From: Fidelibacterota bacterium
Lineage (GTDB): Bacteria > Fidelibacterota > Marinisomatia > Marinisomatales > UBA1611
Reading direction: 5' to 3'
Length of the DNA: 64,000 nucleotides
Assembly: GCA_018649625.1 (NCBI GenBank)
Contig: JABIHN010000016.1
Span: 32,351-96,350 of the forward strand
The notes below the pieces were generated by a model, which was given only the letters and a program-made list of their open reading frames with translations, was not told the origin of the DNA and did not search any database. A program made the translations under genes and the position numbers. Below are positions 20,343 through 28,800 of this stretch, piece after piece (position 1 is the first letter of the stretch; the number at the start of each line of letters is the position of its first letter).

Positions 20343-23300
20343 CATCTGAATTCGTCCACTTACATAACCATTCTGACTATAGTCTCCTCGATGGTGCACA
20401 ACGCATTGATCAATTGGTGAATACCATTGATGATTTAAATATGGATTCAGTAGCGCTGACTGAACATGGGAATATGTTTAGTGTAGTTCCTTATTATAAT
20501 CGTGCAAAAAAAGCAGGGATTAAACCAATTATTGGATGTGAGATTTATGTAGCAACAGGGTCTCGTTTTGAGAAAAAAACAACAGTAGAAGGTGGATGGG
20601 GTAATAATCACCTAATCTTGTTAGCTCAAAATTACACAGGATATAAAAATTTAATGAAACTGGTTACGGCCGGTTATTTAGAAGGGTTTTACTACCGACC
20701 AAGGGTAGATGTTGAGCTTCTTCGTCAATTTAGTGAAGGACTGATTTGTATGTCCGCCTGTTTAAAAGGCGAAGTTCCAGAAAAAATGTTGAAGGGCGAT
20801 TATGAAGGAGCAAAAGCAGCAGCACTTAGATTTGCAGAGATATTTCCAGATCGATATTATTTAGAAATTCAAAATCACGGTATTCCTGAAGAAGAAGCGA
20901 ATATAAAGAATATGAAAAAATTAGCGGCAGATTTAAACCTACCGTTAGTTTGTACTAATGATGCCCATTACGCAAAACAATCTCATTGGGAAGCTCATGA
21001 TATTCACATTTGTCTTGGGACGGGAAATGTAAGAAGTGATGAAAAGCGATTGCGATATGCCACGCCGGAATTCTATTTCAAAACTCAAGATGAAATGTTT
21101 AATCTTTTCAAAGAATTTCCTCAAGCGATTGAAAATACAAGACGAATTGCTGATAGCATTAATGTAGAATTAAAAATGGGTGAATATCATTTGCCAAATT
21201 TCCCCATTCCTGAAGGTTCTCCCACAAAGGATCCTGATGAATATTTGAAAATTTTAACCCAAGCTGGGGCAGGGCTTCTTTATGGCGAAATAACGCCATC
21301 AATCCAAAAAAGAATTGATCATGAACTTTTGGTTATAAAAAACATGGGGTTTGCTGGCTATTTTTTAATTACAGCAGATTTTGTTCAATATTCAAAAGAC
21401 CAAATGATTCCAGTCGGTCCCGGTCGTGGGTCTGCTGCTGGAAGTATTGTATCTTATGCGTTGGGTATTACAAGTATAGATCCTTTAAAACATGACCTTC
21501 TTTTTGAACGTTTCTTAAATCCGAATAGAGTAAGTATGCCGGATATTGATATTGATTTTTGTATTGAACGTCGTGGCGAAGTCATTGATTATATCAAAGA
21601 TCAGTATGGTGAAAATTCGGTAACTCAAATTATCACTTTTGGAAAAATGAGAGCCAAACAGGTAGTGCGTGATGTCGGTCGTGTGATGGGATATTCATTT
21701 GGAGAAGTAAATAAAATTGCGAAGGCAATTCCGAATGAATTAAATATCACACTGGATAAGGCGCTTGAAAAAAGTCCGGATCTTCAACAGATGGCAGAAG
21801 GCGATTACAAAGAATTAATGACTCATTCCAAAGTATTGGAAGGGATGAATCGTCATGCATCAATCCACGCTGCAGGCGTAGTAATTGTTCCCGGTGATCT
21901 TACCGATTATATCCCACTTTATAAATCTTCTACAGATGATATAACAAGCCAATACGACATGAAAGGTCTCGAAGAGCTAGGGCTTTTAAAAATGGATTTT
22001 CTTGGGCTGCGAACTTTAACTGTAATTGATAAAGCTGTAAAATTAATTGCACAAAAAGGGAAAATTGTTAATATAGAAAAAATATCATTTGAAGATGAAA
22101 AAGTTTATGAGCTTTTTGCTAAAGGATTGACAATTGGCGTATTTCAGTTTGAATCTTCTGGGATGCGTGAGTTTTTAAAAAAACTAAAACCAACCGTGAT
22201 TGAAGATTTAATTGCTATGAATGCATTATACCGTCCGGGTCCGATGGAAAATATTGATGATTTCATTTCTAGAAAACATGGTGAAAAGAAAATTGTGTAT
22301 TCACATGCTCTTCTGGAGTCGATTTTAAAAGAAACTTATGGAATTATCGTATATCAGGAACAAGTAATGCAAATTGCTCACGAGGTTGCTGATTTTACCT
22401 TAGCAGAAGCGGATATTATGCGTCGCGCCATGGGGAAAAAGCAAGATAAGGTGATGGATGAATTGTCTGTGAAATTTGTGGAAGGCTCAGGTAAAAAAGG
22501 AATATCTAAGAAAAAAGCTGAAGAGATTTTTCTATTAATTAAAAAGTTTGCAAAATATGGATTTAATAAAAGTCATTCAGCGGCTTACGCATATATTGCG
22601 TATCAAACTGCTTGGTTAAAAACTTATTACCCTGCTGAATTTATGAGCGCAAATCTTTCCAGTGAAATTGGGAAAATGGACAGAGTTGTAATTTTAATAA
22701 ATGAATGTAAAAAATTAGAATTAGACGTAACACCACCAGATATAAATGTTTCGTATCAAGAGTTTAGACCGGTGAATGAAACTAAAATTTCCTATGGGTT
22801 AAATGCCATAAAAAACGTGGGTACAAAAGCATTAGAAACCATTATTGATGAACGCAGTAAAAATGGAAAATATGAATCTATTTTTGATTTATGTGCTCGC
22901 ATAGATCAACAGAAAGTAAATAAGCGAGTGATAGAAAGTATGATTATGTCGGGTACAATGGATTCATTAGATGGAAACCGTGCTCAACAATTTTCTGCTA
23001 TCGATGAAGCAATAAGATATGGTCAGCAGATGCAAAGTGAAAAAGATCGCAATCAATTTGACTTGTTTGGTGGTGGCAATCAGGATGATATATTAATTAA
23101 AACACCCATTCTTCAGCAAATGGCTGATTGGTCAGAAAAGGATTCATTAGCGAAAGAAAAAGAAGTTCTTGGTTCATATATTTCAGGTCATCCCCTTTTA
23201 GAACATGCGGAAGATTTGGAAGAATTCACATCCATTACTTTTGGAGAAGAGCAGGAATTTTCAAAAAATGATACCATTGTCGTTGGTGGAATGATTACTC

Positions 23301-23773
23301 GAATTGTAAACCGGTTTGATCGTCGAAACCGTGAAATGGCATTTTTTGATATGGATTGTCTTGGTGGACAAGCTGAAGTGATTGCATTCAGTGATTGTTT
23401 TAAATCTTATGGAAATTTAATCGAAGAAGGTAATGTGGTGTTCGTTAGAGGGAAACCGTCAGATGGAACCGATTTTTCTGATTTAAAAATTATGGGAGAT
23501 GAAATCATTCCTGTGGATAGAGTACGTAATCGATTATCACAAAAATTGAATATTAAATTTCCGTCTGGAGAAATCAAACCTGAAGATATTGATGAGTTGA
23601 TGAATATTTCAAAACGATATCCGGGTGAATGTAAATTGATTTTTCATTTACCGAATAATGGATCTCCGCGTCCTATGAAAGTGATGGCTCATAATATTAA
23701 AATATCTACTGAACGAGAATATATTCGAACACTAAGAACAAAGTACGGTAAGGATAATGTTTGGGTTGAATAA
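20339..23773 (+). CDS. dnaE: DNA polymerase III subunit alpha
   Basis: PHP domain FVHLHNHSDYSLLDGA, GPGRGSAAGSIVSYALGIT, MPDIDIDFC, ALYRPGPM, GFNKSHSAAYAYIAYQTAWLK. Confidence 0.98.
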   Translation: MTSEFVHLHNHSDYSLLDGAQRIDQLVNTIDDLNMDSVALTEHGNMFSVVPYYNRAKKAGIKPIIGCEIYVATGSRFEKKTTVEGGWGNNHLILLAQNYTGYKNLMKLVTAGYLEGFYYRPRVDVELLRQFSEGLICMSACLKGEVPEKMLKGDYEGAKAAALRFAEIFPDRYYLEIQNHGIPEEEANIKNMKKLAADLNLPLVCTNDAHYAKQSHWEAHDIHICLGTGNVRSDEKRLRYATPEFYFKTQDEMFNLFKEFPQAIENTRRIADSINVELKMGEYHLPNFPIPEGSPTKDPDEYLKILTQAGAGLLYGEITPSIQKRIDHELLVIKNMGFAGYFLITADFVQYSKDQMIPVGPGRGSAAGSIVSYALGITSIDPLKHDLLFERFLNPNRVSMPDIDIDFCIERRGEVIDYIKDQYGENSVTQIITFGKMRAKQVVRDVGRVMGYSFGEVNKIAKAIPNELNITLDKALEKSPDLQQMAEGDYKELMTHSKVLEGMNRHASIHAAGVVIVPGDLTDYIPLYKSSTDDITSQYDMKGLEELGLLKMDFLGLRTLTVIDKAVKLIAQKGKIVNIEKISFEDEKVYELFAKGLTIGVFQFESSGMREFLKKLKPTVIEDLIAMNALYRPGPMENIDDFISRKHGEKKIVYSHALLESILKETYGIIVYQEQVMQIAHEVADFTLAEADIMRRAMGKKQDKVMDELSVKFVEGSGKKGISKKKAEEIFLLIKKFAKYGFNKSHSAAYAYIAYQTAWLKTYYPAEFMSANLSSEIGKMDRVVILINECKKLELDVTPPDINVSYQEFRPVNETKISYGLNAIKNVGTKALETIIDERSKNGKYESIFDLCARIDQQKVNKRVIESMIMSGTMDSLDGNRAQQFSAIDEAIRYGQQMQSEKDRNQFDLFGGGNQDDILIKTPILQQMADWSEKDSLAKEKEVLGSYISGHPLLEHAEDLEEFTSITFGEEQEFSKNDTIVVGGMITRIVNRFDRRNREMAFFDMDCLGGQAEVIAFSDCFKSYGNLIEEGNVVFVRGKPSDGTDFSDLKIMGDEIIPVDRVRNRLSQKLNIKFPSGEIKPEDIDELMNISKRYPGECKLIFHLPNNGSPRPMKVMAHNIKISTEREYIRTLRTKYGKDNVWVE

Positions 23774-23863
23774 TATTTTAAATATTAGAATAGAAACATG
23801 TTCAAATATTCCAACTACCCCAGATAAAAACATGAGAATTTTAACCTTTAAATACTTTTCTAA

Positions 23864-24307
23864 ATGATTGCTGTTATTCAGCGGTGTTCTCGAGGGAAAG
23901 TCACGGTTTCTGAAAAGGTTGTAGGTAAAATTGAACAGGGACTTGTAATATTACTTGGCGTCCAAATAGATGATACTGAAAATGACGTAAATTATCTTGT
24001 GAATAAAATTTCTGGTTTGCGCATATTTAGAGATGAGAATGACAAAATGAATTTATCCATTAAAGATATAAATGGCTCAGTTTTAGTTATTAGTCAATTC
24101 ACTTTATGTGGCAACACAAAAAAAGGTCGGCGACCAAGTTTTATAAATGCGGCTCCACCAGAAGACGGGAATCGGCTCTACGAATATTTTATGACCGAAA
24201 TTGAAAAGGAAAGCGTACCTGTTGAATCTGGTGAGTTTGGCGCAGATATGAAAGTTGAGTTGGTGAATGATGGCCCAGTCACATTTGTTTTAAATAGTAA
24301 AGATTAA
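23864..24307 (+). CDS. dtd: D-aminoacyl-tRNA deacylase
   Basis: MIAVIQRCSRGKVTV, VISQFTLCGNTKKGRRPSF, VELVNDGPVTFVL. Confidence 0.96.
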   Translation: MIAVIQRCSRGKVTVSEKVVGKIEQGLVILLGVQIDDTENDVNYLVNKISGLRIFRDENDKMNLSIKDINGSVLVISQFTLCGNTKKGRRPSFINAAPPEDGNRLYEYFMTEIEKESVPVESGEFGADMKVELVNDGPVTFVLNSKD

Positions 24308-24308
24308 A

Positions 24309-24422
24309 TTATTTCATCAAACCCAATTTCTGTATTTTTCGATTTTCCCCACCCACCAATTCCACAAAATAGATTTCGCTGGAAATTTGGGATGAATTCC
24401 ACTGTACTACTTGTTCTTTTGA
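24309..24422 (-). pseudogene. Relic of a T9SS type A/FlgD-like C-terminal sorting domain
   Basis: Minus-strand translation SKEQVVQWNSSQISSEIYFVELVGGENRKIQKLGLMK* (stop at 24309-24311), preceded by an in-frame stop at 24423-24425. Matches the W..SS.IYF..L..G......K..L.K consensus; no upstream gene body. Confidence 0.7.
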
Positions 24423-24496
24423 TTAAATAAAGTTACACCAATCTAAATTAAATCAAAATCGCTCTAAACAGAGATATAATCTGGGGTATGAAGTGA

Positions 24497-24928
24497 GTGG
24501 CACAATGTTTAATTTTCATACCTATGGAACAAAAAATTAGAATTATTATGGCGAAGCCCGGATTAGATGGCCATGACCGCGGAATTAAGGTTTTAGCTGC
24601 TGCTTACCGTGATGCCGGAATGGAAGTTATTTATCTTGGACTACGTCAAACACCGGAAATGATAGTGTCTGCAGCTCAACAAGAAGATGCCGATGTTATT
24701 GCTCTTTCTAGTTTAAACAATGCTCATAATACTATTTTTCGCAATGTACTCAGCCTTATGAAAGAGAAAGGCTTAAATGATGTTCTTTTAGTCGGTGGGG
24801 GGATTATTCCTAAAAAGGATGTGGAAGATTTAGAAAATGAAGGTGTGGGAAAATTATTTGGTCCCGGAACTCCAGTTCAGCAGACGGTGGATTTTATAAC
24901 TCAATGGGTTAATACCAATAGAAGATAG
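24497..24928 (+). CDS. Cobalamin-binding domain protein (methylmalonyl-CoA mutase C-terminal domain-like)
   Basis: IRIIMAKPGLDGHDRGIKVLAAAYRDAGMEVIYLG (DxHxxG), GGGIIP; start GTG 24497 or ATG 24524. Confidence 0.92.
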   Translation: MAQCLIFIPMEQKIRIIMAKPGLDGHDRGIKVLAAAYRDAGMEVIYLGLRQTPEMIVSAAQQEDADVIALSSLNNAHNTIFRNVLSLMKEKGLNDVLLVGGGIIPKKDVEDLENEGVGKLFGPGTPVQQTVDFITQWVNTNRR

Positions 24929-24933
24929 GTAGA

Positions 24934-25650
24934 GTGGATTTAAATAATCAAATTGAATTAGAATTGTATTTTGCCGATCATTTTGATACAATTCTGTTTC
25001 CTGTATTGGCAGATATTTATTTAGAGCAAAATGATTTTAAGCGTGCGCGTAAAGTTTGCGAAATTGGTTTAGGATATCATAAAAATGACCCATCGGGTCG
25101 ATTTATACTGGCGCGACTCGAAAAAGCTGAAGGCAATTTAAAAGAAGTAGAGAATGAATTAGAACGTGTTTTATTGTATTCTGATGACCATCTCGCCGCC
25201 GCATTAATGTTATGTGAAATACAAACAGTTTTGGGTCGAGCATCAAGCCGTTTGTTAAAAACTTGGAAACATGTTCTCGCAATTGACCCCAATAATAAAA
25301 CAGCACAAGACTTCATTAAAAAAGTTGAATGGGGAAATGAAAAAGCTGCACAGAAAAAAATCCTATCCCCTAAAAAAGAAATTAAAAATACAGTTGTTCA
25401 CAAAAATGCAATCGCTCCTCCAAAAATAAAAATAACGCCTGAGCCTCTTTTAGATCACCCTACAGAACCATTAAAAGTAAGTTCACGTTTAGCGACATTC
25501 ACGTTAGTTGCAGTTCTTAAAAACCAAGGATTGTTTGACCAAGCATTGGAAGTATTAGATGCCTTGGAAGAGAAAGGGCAAAACCTCAAGTCCATTGCAC
25601 TTGAGCGGGAAACGATTCAAACATTAATAAAAAATATACATAAGAGTTAA
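24934..25650 (+). CDS. TPR-like repeat protein
   Basis: ADIYLEQNDFKRARKVCEIGLGYHKNDPSGRFILARLEKAEGN pattern; GTG start. Confidence 0.65.
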   Translation: MDLNNQIELELYFADHFDTILFPVLADIYLEQNDFKRARKVCEIGLGYHKNDPSGRFILARLEKAEGNLKEVENELERVLLYSDDHLAAALMLCEIQTVLGRASSRLLKTWKHVLAIDPNNKTAQDFIKKVEWGNEKAAQKKILSPKKEIKNTVVHKNAIAPPKIKITPEPLLDHPTEPLKVSSRLATFTLVAVLKNQGLFDQALEVLDALEEKGQNLKSIALERETIQTLIKNIHKS

Positions 25651-25659
25651 TTAAAAAAT

Positions 25660-26742
25660 ATGAGCAATTCAATTTATTCAAAACGTCAAGAGAATCTAAG
25701 TAATGTGTTAGCCAAAAAAGGGTTAGATGGAATCTTAATCACTAATTTGACAAATATTCGATATATTTCAGGATTTACGGGTTCTGCTGCATCTTGTTTA
25801 GTGACGCCAGAAGGTAAATATTTTATTACTGATGGTCGCTATATTGAGCAGTCAAAAGAACAAGTAAAAGGATTTGAAAGATTTATTGATATGAGTTCAC
25901 ACTTTGCTCAGATAAAAAATAATAAATTAAATCCAAACGGATTCAAATTAGCTTTTGAGGGCGACCATATGAGTTTTGCCCAATATAAGAGAATGACCGC
26001 AGCATTCCCCAATACAAAATGGGAAAACTCATCTATGATTTTGGAAAATTTGGCTGCTGTAAAAGATCAATCGGAATTAGATTATCTCCGTATAGCTGTA
26101 GAAGTAACTGATAAAGTATATGAAGAAATTTTGCCCATGCTTCGTCCAGGTTTTACCGAAAAACAGGTTGCGAATGCAATGGTTTCAAAATACCGTGAGT
26201 ATGCAGAAGGCGAAGCCTATTCTCCCATTGTTGCTACGGGTCCCAATGGTGCATTGCCACATGCAATTCCAACAGATAGAGAATTCAAAAAAGGGGATTT
26301 TATTGTCATTGATGCCGCCGCAAAATATGGCGGATATCATGCAGATATGACTCGAACGCCTGTTGTCGGTGAAGCTTCTGAAAAACATAAAGAAGTTTAT
26401 AGTATTGTCAAAGAAGCCCAGAAACGTGGGTGTGACACGGCTAAGGCTGGTGTTGCTTGCAGTGTTGTGGATGCATCTACGCGGGATTATATAAAAGAGA
26501 TGGGTTATAGTGAATATTACACTCATGGAACCGGACATGGTCTTGGGTTAGAAATTCACACATCACCACGGTTTAATCCGGAAAGTAAAGATATCCTAGC
26601 AGTGAATAATGTGATGACAATTGAACCTGGAATTTATATTGCAGGTTGGGGTGGAGTTCGGATAGAGGATGATGTCATTATTAATGAAAACGATTGTGAA
26701 ATATTAAATAAAACCACTAAAGAATTGGTCATCCTGAATTAA
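25660..26742 (+). CDS. Xaa-Pro aminopeptidase/M24 metallopeptidase
   Basis: ITNLTNIRYISGFTGSAA, VIDAAAKYGGYHADMTRT, HGTGHGLGLEIHTSP, MTIEPGIYI. Confidence 0.94.
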   Translation: MSNSIYSKRQENLSNVLAKKGLDGILITNLTNIRYISGFTGSAASCLVTPEGKYFITDGRYIEQSKEQVKGFERFIDMSSHFAQIKNNKLNPNGFKLAFEGDHMSFAQYKRMTAAFPNTKWENSSMILENLAAVKDQSELDYLRIAVEVTDKVYEEILPMLRPGFTEKQVANAMVSKYREYAEGEAYSPIVATGPNGALPHAIPTDREFKKGDFIVIDAAAKYGGYHADMTRTPVVGEASEKHKEVYSIVKEAQKRGCDTAKAGVACSVVDASTRDYIKEMGYSEYYTHGTGHGLGLEIHTSPRFNPESKDILAVNNVMTIEPGIYIAGWGGVRIEDDVIINENDCEILNKTTKELVILN

Positions 26743-26818
26743 TATATTTCCCTGCCCAATATATAATGAGTGATTAATAATTAGCTCATCATTCTCAGCG
26801 CTCTTTTCTTTCTAAAAC

Positions 26819-27553
26819 ATGATTGATATTTACACAAAACCCAAACTCTATGATGCTATTCATCAAAATTATAGTTGGGATAAAGATTTAATTACTTTAT
26901 TGGCAAAAGATATTGGAGGTCCTGTTTTAGAATTAGCAGCAGGAACAGGTAGACTTACTTCTTTATTTTTAGATCTTGGACTTGAGTATACAGGCATTGA
27001 TTTAAGTTCTGAGTTTTTATCTGTAGCCAATAAAAAGTATGGGAATCATGCAACTTTTATTCAAGGTGATATGTGTCAATTTGAGTTGAAAAAACAGTTC
27101 AAATTTATATTTATTGGATTTAATTCTTTTCTCCACAACCTAACAGATGATGATGCCAGACAATGTCTTCAATCCATTCAGAATCATTTAATGAATGATG
27201 GTACATTTTTAGTTTCTATTTTTAAACCGGATCCATCATTTTTATATCGTGAAAAAGGGAAGCTTTATCCAGCTACGTCATTATTTGATTTTGAAGGTAA
27301 ACAATGCAGGATTATGGAAACAAATGATTTTAATGATGAAACACACGTGAATCACTTAACCTGGCGCTTAGAACGAGATGGAAATCTGGAGACTGAAGAA
27401 TACCAATTTAAGATGCGAATGTTTTATCCGCATGTTATGGATATTTTATTGAGTGATTCGGGGCTAAGAATCAAAGAAAAAATGGGCGATTATGATGGCT
27501 CACCCATGGATGAAGAAAGTGGGATGCAAATTTATGTCTGTGAAAAAACCTAA
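26819..27553 (+). CDS. Class I SAM-dependent methyltransferase
   Basis: GPVLELAAGTGRLTSLFLDLGLEYTGIDLS...FIQGDMCQF motifs I-III. Confidence 0.87.
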   Translation: MIDIYTKPKLYDAIHQNYSWDKDLITLLAKDIGGPVLELAAGTGRLTSLFLDLGLEYTGIDLSSEFLSVANKKYGNHATFIQGDMCQFELKKQFKFIFIGFNSFLHNLTDDDARQCLQSIQNHLMNDGTFLVSIFKPDPSFLYREKGKLYPATSLFDFEGKQCRIMETNDFNDETHVNHLTWRLERDGNLETEEYQFKMRMFYPHVMDILLSDSGLRIKEKMGDYDGSPMDEESGMQIYVCEKT

Positions 27554-28172
27554 AAAATTATCGATTCAAAAAGCAGTTTCTGCTTTAAAAATATTAGATC
27601 CTGAATTGGTAACCCTTTTGGATGCATTTAAGATAGATGATTTATATCCAGAAACGGATTATTTTAAATCTTTAACTCGCGCAATTATTTATCAGCAATT
27701 AAGCGGTAAAGCAGCTAAAACGATTTCAGATAGATTTGTTGCACTTTACTCAGGGAAAGATTATCCGTCTCCAAATGATGTATTAAATACCGAGCATAAA
27801 ATTTTACGGTCAGTAGGGCTTTCAAATGCCAAAGCAAATTATATAAAAAATATTTCTCAAGCTTTTTTAGATGGAACTGTTGATTATAAAAATTTAGATA
27901 ACCTTTCTGATGAAGAAATCATGGAACAACTCCTTACCATCAAAGGTGTGGGACCTTGGACTGCACAAATGTTTCTTATGTTTACCTTAAATCGACCAGA
28001 TGTTTTTCCGATTGGCGACTTAGGTGTTCAAAAAGGGTTTCAACAGTATTTTAAATTAAACAAATTACCAACACCAAAAGAAATGAATCAAAGAGCCAAA
28101 CAGTGGAAACCATTTCGAACTGTAGTGTCCTTTTATTTCTGGAAAGTAGTGGATGGCCCATTTGAGTGGTGA
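27534..28172 (+). CDS. DNA-3-methyladenine glycosylase II-like HhH-GPD protein
   Basis: IIYQQLSGKAAKTISDRF, LLTIKGVGPWTAQMFLMFTLNRPDVFPIGDLGVQKG. Start taken at internal Met within ORF 27492..28172. Confidence 0.9.
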   Translation: MSVKKPKKLSIQKAVSALKILDPELVTLLDAFKIDDLYPETDYFKSLTRAIIYQQLSGKAAKTISDRFVALYSGKDYPSPNDVLNTEHKILRSVGLSNAKANYIKNISQAFLDGTVDYKNLDNLSDEEIMEQLLTIKGVGPWTAQMFLMFTLNRPDVFPIGDLGVQKGFQQYFKLNKLPTPKEMNQRAKQWKPFRTVVSFYFWKVVDGPFEW

Positions 28173-28173
28173 A

Positions 28174-28800
28174 ATGATAAAAACTATATTTTTTGATATT
28201 GGTGGTGTTTTGATAAATATTCACCCTGAAAAAACATTCCAATATTTAAGCGATTGCACAGATATATCGGTAGAAGAAATTCGGGATCGATTTCCTGTGA
28301 TTGCCCATGATGAATATGAAAAGGGTAATCTCACAAATACAGAATGGTATTTAGCTGTTAAAGATTCATTACCTCAACCTTGTTGCCTGAAAGAAGTAGA
28401 TTTTTGGCGTGCCTGGAAATTGCTATTGGGAGAAGAAAAAGAGACAGTAAAACTTCTTAGAAAATTAAGAGAGACCTATTCTATTTGGTTATTATCTAAC
28501 ACCAATCCACAACATATTCGAGATGAGATTGAACAGCGCTACACATTTCCACAGTTAGTTCATGGAACAGTATATTCATTTGATGTAGGATTACGAAAAC
28601 CCGATAAAGAGATTTATATTACTGCAGCCCAGTTAGCTGATACATGCCCTAAAGACTCAATTTTTATTGACGATTTGGAAGAGAATATACATTCAGCAAT
28701 CAAAGAAGGTTTTACAGGCATCCATTTTAAAACCATTGAACAATTAGAAATAGATTTGGAAATGCTGGGGCTTTTCCAAAAAGAAAAGGAATCCCTATGA
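28174..28800 (+). CDS. HAD-superfamily hydrolase
   Basis: TIFFDIGGVLIN, WLLSNTNPQH, GLRKPDKEIY, SIFIDDLEENI; start ATG 28174 preferred over 28153. Confidence 0.88.
   Translation: MIKTIFFDIGGVLINIHPEKTFQYLSDCTDISVEEIRDRFPVIAHDEYEKGNLTNTEWYLAVKDSLPQPCCLKEVDFWRAWKLLLGEEKETVKLLRKLRETYSIWLLSNTNPQHIRDEIEQRYTFPQLVHGTVYSFDVGLRKPDKEIYITAAQLADTCPKDSIFIDDLEENIHSAIKEGFTGIHFKTIEQLEIDLEMLGLFQKEKESL

Noticed and set aside
26185-26538. Minus-strand ORF of 117 aa in the Xaa-Pro aminopeptidase gene
   Set aside because: Antisense shadow ORF.
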